Shown: positions 6,804-14,599 of the stretch, piece after piece
Layout of the letters: every line of letters starts with the position of its first letter
Position numbering within the stretch: position 1 is the first letter of the stretch
Assembly (NCBI GenBank): GCA_013695905.1
Contig: JACCZQ010000178.1
Location: 1 to 19,398, forward strand
Origin: Chthoniobacterales bacterium
Lineage (GTDB): Bacteria > Verrucomicrobiota > Verrucomicrobiia > Chthoniobacterales > UBA10450
DNA length: 19,398 nucleotides
Reading direction: 5' to 3'
Made by a program: the position numbers and the translations under genes
The notes under the pieces: model-generated
What the model was told of the DNA's origin: nothing
The model's database searches: none
The model's input: only the letters and a program-made list of their open reading frames with translations

Positions 6804-8342
6804 ATGGATCACGGCTACTTCCGCTACGACGAGCCGTACGCGGGACCGAAGCGGCGGAAGGCGAATCTCTTTGCCTGGACGATCGTTATCCTGCTCCTCA
6901 CCGGCATGATGCTGGCGGCGTGGCTGGGCAGTTTCTATATCTTCGGGCAGCCGGAGCGGCCCGACAGCTACCGCATCCTGCAGAAACTCGGGAAGGTGGA
7001 GCAGCCGAAGCGGTTTCAGCTCACCGCTGCTCCTTCGGGTGAATTTCTGACCAGCAAGCGCATCTACGAACGCTACCACGCGATGCGCCCGGCCGAGCTC
7101 GCGAAGACGAACGCCGAGCTGGCGCGCAATTTCATTCGCAACTTCCAGAACATGGCCGGCCAGGTGCCGTACGTGGTGGGTCGGTTCACCATCATGGAGG
7201 CGCGGGAGCTCGGGCCTAACGACCTGTTTACCTCCGGGATGGTCGCCCTGACGAATGCGTCCGATTATGGCGAGCTGCTCCTGGAGCACGTCTATCCGGC
7301 GGATGCGCAGGCGGTGCCTTTAATGAAGCAGACACTCGTCACCGGGCTCGAGATTAAACTGGAGCGGCTGCACGATCTCTCGGCCGTCATCCATGTGGAA
7401 CGATTGCGCGACGGTCGCCTCCTGCTCACCGCGGTGCCGCTGCTTTACGGCAGCTACACCGTGACGCAGGGTCTCGGCACCTTCAGCCTGGAACCGCCCT
7501 TCGACCTCAACATGGACGCAGGGTGGCCGATCTTTAAGGAGCCGGCCCGGCGCGCAGCGGAGGAGCGATTCGCCCACTACCGCCAGAAGGTCGCGCCTCC
7601 TGCTACTGGCATTCCGCTCCCGGGCCTCAGTCCGGAGGCTACTCCCTCCGCACCGACGAACGAGCTGGTGCGCATCGAGACTGCGATTGCGGTGACACCC
7701 CGGGTGGCGGAGGTCACGCCGACGCCGGAGCCGGAGCCCACCGCCACCCCGAAAGGGGGCAAACTTGCCAAAGGCAAAAAGGCCAGCCCCTCCCCTGCGC
7801 CGGCTGCCGTGGCGGCTGCTTCACCCGACGCTTCTCCTCCCGCCGGGAGCACGCCGGCGACGGTGGCGGCGGCCGCTCCCGCAGCCGAGGCGCAGATTGC
7901 CACACCGCCGGCAGCTCCGACCGCTGCGCCCATTACGCCGACAGCGAATATGGCACTCGCTTCCACTGCGGGCGTGGCGAATTGGAAGACGTTCCCGCCC
8001 GGCAAAATGCCTGCCGGCCGTCTCATCACGACCGGAGATCTGCAGGATCTCGCGGACCGCGGCATGGCGGGCGAGCGCGTTTACTTGCGGGGCCAATTTG
8101 TCGTCAATTTTGCCGAATCGAACCGCGCGGTGCTGCGACCGCGGAGCGGCGTCGCACAGTCGGTGCTGCGTCTCGGCGCCCCCTCCTCCACGCGCGTGAT
8201 CGTGGAGTTCCCCGCCGGCCGGCCGCCGCCGGAGCAGGGCTCAGTGGTCAATCGTGACGAGCAGCGTCCTTACGAGATCACAGAAGTGCGCCGGCAGGCA
8301 GACGGTCAGCTGAACGTCTTCGTTCGCGAGATCATGCAGTAG
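6804..8342 (+). CDS. membrane-anchored hypothetical protein with Pro/Ala linker
   Basis: I do not recognise this 512-residue protein. It has a short basic cytoplasmic N-terminus (PYAGPKRRKAN), one transmembrane helix at about residues 22-46, and a folded extracytoplasmic domain to about residue 262. A low-complexity linker of about 125 residues follows, rich in Pro, Ala and Thr with a KGGKLAKGKK basic patch. A C-terminal domain of about 120 residues has alternating beta-like segments (ERVYLRGQFVVNF, TRVIVEFPAG, PYEITEVRR, LNVFVREIM). The topology is that of a type II single-pass protein reaching away from the inner membrane. The start at 6804 is the ATG 28 nt after the iscA-type stop, with an alternating CG run and no Shine-Dalgarno sequence between. 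Downstream lies a roughly 210-nt structured stretch ending in a terminator. A possible OB-like fold for the C-terminus is speculation. Confidence 0.8.
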   Translation: MDHGYFRYDEPYAGPKRRKANLFAWTIVILLLTGMMLAAWLGSFYIFGQPERPDSYRILQKLGKVEQPKRFQLTAAPSGEFLTSKRIYERYHAMRPAELAKTNAELARNFIRNFQNMAGQVPYVVGRFTIMEARELGPNDLFTSGMVALTNASDYGELLLEHVYPADAQAVPLMKQTLVTGLEIKLERLHDLSAVIHVERLRDGRLLLTAVPLLYGSYTVTQGLGTFSLEPPFDLNMDAGWPIFKEPARRAAEERFAHYRQKVAPPATGIPLPGLSPEATPSAPTNELVRIETAIAVTPRVAEVTPTPEPEPTATPKGGKLAKGKKASPSPAPAAVAAASPDASPPAGSTPATVAAAAPAAEAQIATPPAAPTAAPITPTANMALASTAGVANWKTFPPGKMPAGRLITTGDLQDLADRGMAGERVYLRGQFVVNFAESNRAVLRPRSGVAQSVLRLGAPSSTRVIVEFPAGRPPPEQGSVVNRDEQRPYEITEVRRQADGQLNVFVREIMQ

Positions 8343-8555
8343 CCCTCGCAGGGTCGCGGGGCCCGGCGAGGTAAGCAGCAGCTGCAGGGTTAATAAATTG
8401 CTCTTTACCTGCCCGGCGCATCCGCGCCAGCCCAGCGGACGAACTAAGTGACGGCGCCTCCGGTGTCGCACTCGTCGAAATCTTCGAAGTGGAGTAAGCA
8501 GTACGCACTTGGAATCAACGAGGCGCGCCGTCCGCAAGGGCGGCGCGCTTTTTTT
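8343..8555 (+). ncRNA. structured 3' UTR or candidate small RNA, unassigned
   Basis: This stretch has no coding frame and ends in a strong intrinsic terminator. It contains a long interrupted stem: CCGG (8363-8366) and AGGTAA (8369-8374) pair with TTACCT (8405-8410) and CCGG (8413-8416) around a 2x2 internal loop. GCAGCAGCTGC lies inside. A further hairpin, TCGAA-ATC-TTCGA, lies inside a CACT/AGTG pair. I could not match it to 6S, SRP, tmRNA, RNase P or a known riboswitch. It may simply be the 3' UTR of the upstream gene. No separate promoter was found. Confidence 0.35.
8523..8555 (+). terminator. intrinsic terminator (plus strand)
   Basis: An 11-bp GC-rich stem pairs 8523-8533 with 8538-8548, with one G-T wobble and a GCAA tetraloop. 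Seven T residues (8549-8555) follow directly. It points along the plus strand, so it ends the transcript of the 6804-8342 gene or of an RNA in between. It also insulates that transcript from the convergent YggS-type gene. Confidence 0.9.
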
Positions 8556-8589
8556 GCGCTCCACGAGCCGCCGGAAATCCCGCCGGGGC

Positions 8590-9270
8590 TTAGCGCCCGC
8601 CAAAAATCGCCGTGCCGACCCGCACCACCGTCGCGCCCTCTTCGATCGCCACCTCGTAGTCGTTGCTCATCCCCATCGAAAGCTCCGGGAGCCGCACGTC
8701 GCACTCCCGCTCCAATTCCTCCCGTAGCTCCCGCAGGAGCACAAAATAGCGACGGCTCTCCTCCGCCTCCGGCGCAAACGGAGGAAGGGTCATCAGCCCC
8801 GCAATCTCCAGTCGGCTGAGAGCCAGCAGCTCCTCCATCTGCTCCCGCAAAGCGGCAGGAGCGAAACCGATCTTGCTCCCCTCGCCGGCCAAATTCACCT
8901 CGAGTAGCACGCGCGGGCGCCGCCCCTCTTCCTCGGCAATCCGTTCCATGTCCTGCGCCAGAGCGAGCGAATCGACGCTATGGAACAGCTCGAAGAGCGG
9001 CAGCGCATGGCGGATCTTGTTCTTCTGCAGGTGTCCGATGAACTGCCACCGCACGGCCGATGGCAGCAGCGGGATTTTCGCACGCGCCTCCTGCACGCGG
9101 CTTTCGCCGAAGATCGCCTGCCCGGCGTCGCACACCGCCCGCACCTTCGCCGCATCTTGCTTTTTTGAGACAGCAATCAGCTGCACATCGCCCGGCGCCC
9201 GGTGCGCCTTCGCGGCGGCAGCTGAGATGCGGGAGAGCACCAGCTCCAGGTTCGCCGCGAGGTCGTCCAT
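8590..9270 (-). CDS. YggS/PROSC family PLP-homeostasis protein
   Basis: This 226-residue protein has the single TIM-barrel layout of the YggS/YlmE/PROSC family. These cytoplasmic proteins bind pyridoxal phosphate without a known catalytic reaction and buffer PLP and amino/keto-acid pools. The PLP lysine is K36 in LIAVSKKQ. Other signatures are FGESRVQEA, WQFIGHLQKNKIRHALPLF, HSVDSL, EVNLAGEGSKIGF and the phosphate-binding C-terminal SMGMSNDYEVAIEEGATVVRVG. Length is standard. The start is the ATG at 9268-9270. Upstream lies the terminator of the Cys-rich gene, so it is transcribed separately. In many bacteria this gene lies beside proC or cell-division genes; neither is visible here. Confidence 0.93.
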   Translation of the reverse strand: MDDLAANLELVLSRISAAAAKAHRAPGDVQLIAVSKKQDAAKVRAVCDAGQAIFGESRVQEARAKIPLLPSAVRWQFIGHLQKNKIRHALPLFELFHSVDSLALAQDMERIAEEEGRRPRVLLEVNLAGEGSKIGFAPAALREQMEELLALSRLEIAGLMTLPPFAPEAEESRRYFVLLRELREELERECDVRLPELSMGMSNDYEVAIEEGATVVRVGTAIFGGR

Positions 9271-9331
9271 CGCTGCCAGCTTTACTCATCCTGCGCGGAC
9301 GGCAAGCTCCCGACGACAACGGCTTGTCGGC

Positions 9332-9376
9332 AAAAAAAAAATCCGCCGGCGACGCCATCAGCGCACGCCGGCGGAT
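9332..9376 (-). terminator. intrinsic terminator of the Cys-rich protein gene
   Basis: On the minus strand an 11-bp perfect stem (plus-strand arms ATCCGCCGGCG 9341-9351 and CGCCGGCGGAT 9366-9376) with a 14-nt loop is followed by a run of ten T residues (A-run 9332-9341 on the plus strand). It lies about 30 nt after the stop codon of the 9407-9736 gene. It separates that gene from the YggS-type gene downstream. Confidence 0.92.
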
Positions 9377-9406
9377 TAAATTTCTACGATTCGCTGAGCG
9401 CGTGCC

Positions 9407-9736
9407 TTAGCTGCGGGCTTTCTCGGTTTTCTTGTTGCAGCCGCCGGCTTCTTTCCAGCTGGCGTATTGCGTCTCGTTCAGGATCTGTTCCGCCTGCTGG
9501 TTCATCTTCGCCATGCTCTCTTCATTGCAGCCGCCCTTTTTGCAATCAGCCGCGGCCGTCTTCATTTTCTCCTCCTGCTCCTGCGTCAGGTCCAGTTTCG
9601 CGAAGCTCATCCCGCATTCCGACTTCGCCTGCTTCATCTCGCCACCCTTGGGGCAACAGGCGTGGTCCCCGGCAAACAACGAAGCCGCGGCGAACATGCC
9701 AGCGGCGACAACAGCTAAAGCTTTTAAGTTAATCAT
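9407..9736 (-). CDS. small exported cysteine-rich protein
   Basis: This 109-residue protein starts MINLKALAVVAAGMFAAASL. That is a signal peptide with a short Lys n-region and an Ala/Leu core, likely cleaved near SLFAG. The mature part has six cysteines: HACCPKGG, SECGM, ADCKKGGC and GGC. Two LTQEQ-like segments (LDLTQEQEEKM and LNETQYASWK) recall the LTxxQ motifs of Spy/CpxP-type periplasmic proteins. A metal-related or redox role is possible but inferred. The start at 9736 is preferred over longer in-frame options to 9808 because a good promoter lies at 9744-9772 and would begin the transcript about at this ATG. The gene has its own terminator and therefore looks monocistronic. I do not know a named family. 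Confidence 0.72.
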   Translation of the reverse strand: MINLKALAVVAAGMFAAASLFAGDHACCPKGGEMKQAKSECGMSFAKLDLTQEQEEKMKTAAADCKKGGCNEESMAKMNQQAEQILNETQYASWKEAGGCNKKTEKARS

Positions 9737-9743
9737 GAGCAGC

Positions 9744-9772
9744 ATCATAGCGCGGAACCGATTACCGTTCAA
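9744..9772 (-). promoter_or_regulatory. sigma70-type promoter of the Cys-rich gene
   Basis: On the minus strand TTGAAC (9767-9772) is followed after exactly 17 nt by TATGAT (9744-9749), which matches the -10 consensus at five of six positions. Seven bases past the -10 falls on or next to the ATG of the 9407-9736 gene, so the predicted transcript is leaderless or nearly so. The -35 overlaps the extreme 3' end of the degraded gene at 9762-9917. Confidence 0.65.
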
Positions 9773-9917
9773 CACTGCTGACGATCTCCGCGAGGCGCTG
9801 CTTGCCACCCGTCTCGAACGCCTCGCCGTGGCCCACGATCACCCGGTCAAAATCCCACGTCAGGATCTCCTGCATCGCGCGGTGCAACGCCGCCCGGTCG
9901 CGGATCATCGCGCGGAA
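9762..9917 (-). pseudogene. C-terminal remnant of a DUF4336/metallo-hydrolase-like gene
   Basis: About 51 codons on the minus strand read as a protein C-terminus, RDRAALHRAMQEILTWDFD then RVIVGHGEAFETGGKQRLAE, ending at a TAA (9762-9764). The WDFDRVIVGHGE...TGG wording is that of the C-terminus of DUF4336 proteins (metallo-beta-lactamase-like fold). The rest of the expected domain is missing. Immediately upstream (from 9931) lies a repeat element and then the clpB stop codon. The frame continues to 9980 but encodes the repeat, and no start signal is seen. I read this as a truncated, non-functional leftover. Family assignment is from memory of the motif. Confidence 0.55.
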
Positions 9918-9930
9918 CACGCACAGCGTG

Positions 9931-10041
9931 TGTAGGCCGCGCCTCCCGACGCGGCGGGCGGTGCTCTCCCGCCTCCACAAACGACGCCGTTCCCCGCCGG
10001 ATCAAACCCCACCCCGCCGCGTGAGGACACGACGGCCTACA
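9931..10041. repeat. BIME/MITE-like inverted-repeat element, about 111 bp
   Basis: The ends are imperfect inverted repeats. The left arm (9931-9958) begins TGTAGGCCG and ends CGCGGCGGG. The right arm (10013-10041) is its reverse complement at both blocks, CCCGCCGCG and CGGCCTACA, with the middle 10-11 bases differing. About 54 bp of C-rich sequence lie between. The arms sit in non-coding DNA between clpB and the DUF4336-like remnant. No transposase is nearby. Confidence 0.65.
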
Positions 10042-10061
10042 TCCATTACACGCAGCGCGTG

Positions 10062-10086
10062 CCACGTAAGGACACGACGGCCGACA
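10062..10086 (-). repeat. additional half-copy of the inverted-repeat arm
   Basis: The 25 bases here match the 25 bases at 10017-10041 with three substitutions (shared core AGGACACGACGGCC, 10069-10082). It is a direct repeat of the right arm of the preceding element, offset by 45 bp. It ends 5 nt before the clpB stop codon. Confidence 0.65.
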
Positions 10087-10090
10087 ACCA

Positions 10091-12664
<2,574 letters not shown>

Positions 12665-12955
12665 AAGCTTCTTTCCTGCAGACAAATCGCATCCGCGGTG
12701 CGTTCAAGTGGTTTCCACTCTCGCCCACAGCACCTGCTGCCGCCGGTCGCTTAAAAAAAATACAATTTCCGGAAAACTTTGCCGGGAAGGCTCCGTAGTA
12801 ATGGGTGAGGGACCGGTTTTCCCGCAGCACTGCGCCAGGGGCGACGCTGCACCGCCATTTTCCATTGGTCCATCCCTTGCCCGCTGTCCTACCCGGCGGG
12901 CAAGTGGATTTCCGCTGCTTGCTTCCGCCTGTCGTCAGGAGGTAAACCTCTCGCC
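12665..12955. other. intergenic region upstream of clpB with a structured plus-strand leader
   Basis: No gene is seen in these 291 bases. Near clpB lie its ribosome-binding site and, at 12751-12775, an A/T-rich patch. That patch holds TACAAT (12761-12766, a good plus-strand -10, with only CTGCCG 18 nt upstream as a -35) and the palindrome TTTCCGGAAA (12766-12775). From about 12810 the plus strand can fold into several helices, described in a separate entry, leading to AGGAGG (12937-12942) and an ATG at 12956. Confidence 0.6.
12810..12950 (+). promoter_or_regulatory. candidate structured 5' leader (possible cis-regulatory RNA)
   Basis: GGACC (12810-12814) can pair with GGTCC (12867-12871). 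This closes an inner hairpin made of GCAGC/GCTGC (12824-12828 with 12846-12850) and CGCC/GGCG (12833-12836 with 12840-12843). A second, perfect 9-bp hairpin CTTGCCCGC/GCGGGCAAG spans 12876-12904. A third, GAGGT-AA-ACCTC (12939-12950), would sequester the AGGAGG Shine-Dalgarno. I do not recognise a riboswitch class. The arrangement of helices followed by a hidden ribosome-binding site suggests regulation, but this is inference. Confidence 0.3.
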
Positions 12956-13003
12956 ATGCGGAAGATCAACACGAACGAGCTGGAGGAGTATTCCTGGTCC
13001 TCC
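12956..13003 (+). pseudogene. possible beheaded gene start (N-terminal fragment)
   Basis: AGGAGG at 12937-12942 is followed at 12956 by an ATG and about 16 codons reading MRKINTNELEEYSWSS. After that the frame runs antisense through the 3' end of the L,D-transpeptidase gene and stops near 13123. The first 16 residues look like a genuine protein N-terminus; I have a faint recollection of cupin proteins beginning in this way. The rest of the gene is absent, so this may be what remains after a deletion that joined it to the transpeptidase gene. Low confidence, especially on the family. Confidence 0.3.
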
Positions 13004-13008
13004 CGGTA

Positions 13009-13500
13009 TTACGCCCCAGCCGGGCGCCGGTTCCTCGGCGGCGCGATTACCACCTGCGTCCCGACATCGACTAACTCGAACAGCTCCGCTACATCCGCGT
13101 TCCTCATTCGGACGCAGCCGTGACTCGCCGGCTCACCGATCTGCTCCTCGTGGTTGGTGCCGTGGATGTAGATGTAGCGGTCGAACGTGTTCGCATTCTC
13201 CGGTTCCAATCCATCCAGCCAAAGAATCCGCGACATGACCAGGTCGTCACTCGCCAGCAGCTCCGGTGACGGACGCAGCGGCACACGTGCTTTATAGGCG
13301 GTACCGCACGGCTGGCCGGCGCCGATTTTCTCCACCACCCGGAACTTACCAGTCGGCGTCTTGAAACTCCCCTCCTCTGTCCCGAGGCCATACTTCGAGG
13401 TGGAGATGGGAAACGTCCGCACTACCTTGCGGCCACGCCTCACGCTGAGGCGTTGCTGCGCGACGGAAACATGGATGGTGGTCTGGCCGCTTTTCTTCAC
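13009..13500 (-). CDS. L,D-transpeptidase (YkuD domain)
   Basis: This 163-residue protein is a nearly bare YkuD catalytic domain. Such enzymes form 3-3 peptidoglycan cross-links or attach proteins to peptidoglycan. The active-site signature SHGCVRMRN is present, with C129 as nucleophile and H127 beside it. The upstream part YIYIHGTNHEEQIGEPA and the N-terminal ISTSKYGLGTEEGSFKTPTGKF block are also typical. No signal peptide is visible. The only usable start is a GTG (13498-13500), since the frame upstream hits a stop before any ATG. It is divergent from asd with only 16 bp between start codons. Compact, leaderless versions of this domain are common in the family. How it reaches the periplasm is not evident from sequence. 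Confidence 0.88.
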   Translation of the reverse strand: MKKSGQTTIHVSVAQQRLSVRRGRKVVRTFPISTSKYGLGTEEGSFKTPTGKFRVVEKIGAGQPCGTAYKARVPLRPSPELLASDDLVMSRILWLDGLEPENANTFDRYIYIHGTNHEEQIGEPASHGCVRMRNADVAELFELVDVGTQVVIAPPRNRRPAGA

Positions 13501-13516
13501 TGGAGAGCGGCGTAGA

Positions 13517-14527
13517 ATGCAGCCGCCCGTGGGAAAAAGCTATCACATCGCCATCGTCGGAGCGACGGGTGCCGTCGGCCTGGAGCTGCTCGACGTCCTC
13601 ACGCGGCGCGGGTTTCCCGTCCAGAAGCTGCGTCTGCTCGCCTCCGGGCGCTCTGCCGGGAAGCGCATCTCGTTTCGCGGCGAGGAGCTGATCATCGAGG
13701 AGCTGCGGGAAGATTCTTTCCGCGGGATCGACATGGCATTCTTCAGCGCCGGCGGTGATATCTCACGCAGGTATGTCCCGCTCGCCGCTGCTGCTGGCGC
13801 GGTGGTGATCGACAACTCCTCCGCGTTTCGCATGGACCCGCAGGTGCCGCTTGTTATCCCGGAGATCAATGGCGCCGACGTGAAGCAACATCGCGGGATC
13901 GTCGCGAACCCGAATTGCACCACGGCGGTGACATTGATGGCGCTCTACCCGCTGCACCTCGCGTTTGGGGTGCGGCGGATTTTTGCCTCGAGTTATCAGG
14001 CAGTCTCCGGCACCGGCGCACGCGCGATCGAAGAACTGCGCCGGCAGGTGGCGGAGACCAACTCCGGTGCGCCGGTAACTGCGGAAGTGTATCCGCACCC
14101 GATCGCTTTCAACGTGCTCCCGCACGTCGATTCGTTTCTGGCGAACGGCTACACGAAGGAAGAGATGAAGATGCAGAACGAAGGGCGTCGCATCATGCAC
14201 CTGCCGGACTTCCGCGCGTCCGTGACTTGTGTGCGGGTGCCGGTCTATCGCGCGCACTCCGTGGCCGTGAGTGCAGAGTTCGAGCGGCCCGTTTCAGTCG
14301 ACGAAGCACGTGAGGTGCTCGCGAAAGCACCCGGTGTAGATCTGCTCGATGAGCCGCAGCGGAACCTCTACCCGATGCCGCTCGACGCTGCAGGCAAAGA
14401 CAATTGCCAGGTCGGCCGCGTGCGGCTCGACTGCGCGCTGGAGAACGGCCTCGCCTTCTGGATTTCCGGAGATCAGCTCCTGAAAGGTGCGGCGTTGAAT
14501 GCCGTCCAGATCGCGGAGCTGCTGTAA
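13517..14527 (+). CDS. asd: aspartate-semialdehyde dehydrogenase
   Basis: This 336-residue enzyme reduces L-aspartyl-4-phosphate to aspartate semialdehyde with NADPH. It is the branch-point precursor for lysine, diaminopimelate, threonine and methionine. Visible motifs are the nucleotide-binding GATGAVG (residues 15-21), the active-site NPNCTTAVTLM with C134 as nucleophile, YQAVSGTGARAIEEL, and the C-terminal RVPVYRAHSVAVSAEF block carrying the catalytic His. Length is normal. The frame is open upstream to 13361 but overlaps the transpeptidase gene. I chose the ATG at 13517 because GGAGA lies about 10 nt upstream and homology starts there. It is convergent with the DUF6600 gene, with a shared hairpin in the 72-bp gap. 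DAP supply links it loosely to the adjacent peptidoglycan enzyme. Confidence 0.96.
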   Translation: MQPPVGKSYHIAIVGATGAVGLELLDVLTRRGFPVQKLRLLASGRSAGKRISFRGEELIIEELREDSFRGIDMAFFSAGGDISRRYVPLAAAAGAVVIDNSSAFRMDPQVPLVIPEINGADVKQHRGIVANPNCTTAVTLMALYPLHLAFGVRRIFASSYQAVSGTGARAIEELRRQVAETNSGAPVTAEVYPHPIAFNVLPHVDSFLANGYTKEEMKMQNEGRRIMHLPDFRASVTCVRVPVYRAHSVAVSAEFERPVSVDEAREVLAKAPGVDLLDEPQRNLYPMPLDAAGKDNCQVGRVRLDCALENGLAFWISGDQLLKGAALNAVQIAELL

Positions 14528-14550
14528 CCTGCGCAACGTGGCGCGAAAGC

Positions 14551-14578
14551 AAAACGGCCCCGGATTGCTCCGGGGCCG
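14551..14578 (-). terminator. intrinsic terminator between asd and the DUF6600 gene
   Basis: A perfect 10-bp stem CGGCCCCGGA/TCCGGGGCCG (14555-14564 with 14569-14578) has a TTGC loop. On the minus strand it is followed by TTTT (A-run 14551-14554) and then GCTTT, so it best terminates the DUF6600 transcript. It could also stop asd reading the other way, but no T-run follows on the plus strand. Confidence 0.75.
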
Positions 14579-14599
14579 CTGAATGTCTCGTGACGAGCT

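Noticed and set aside
6784..6804. Alternating CG run before the 512-aa gene as a special element
   Set aside because: A short (about 12 nt) alternating CG tract is expected by chance at this base composition. I see no associated signal.
9737..9808. Longer N-terminus for the Cys-rich protein (start at 9808)
   Set aside because: The extra residues are Ser/Arg-rich and overlap the promoter and the 3' end of the degraded gene. They would place the signal peptide internally.
12665..12800. CIRCE/HrcA operator or sigma32 promoter for clpB
   Set aside because: No TTAGCACTC-N9-GAGTGCTAA inverted repeat is present. CTTGAA at 12703-12708 has no convincing CCCCAT-type partner, so heat-shock control is not demonstrated.
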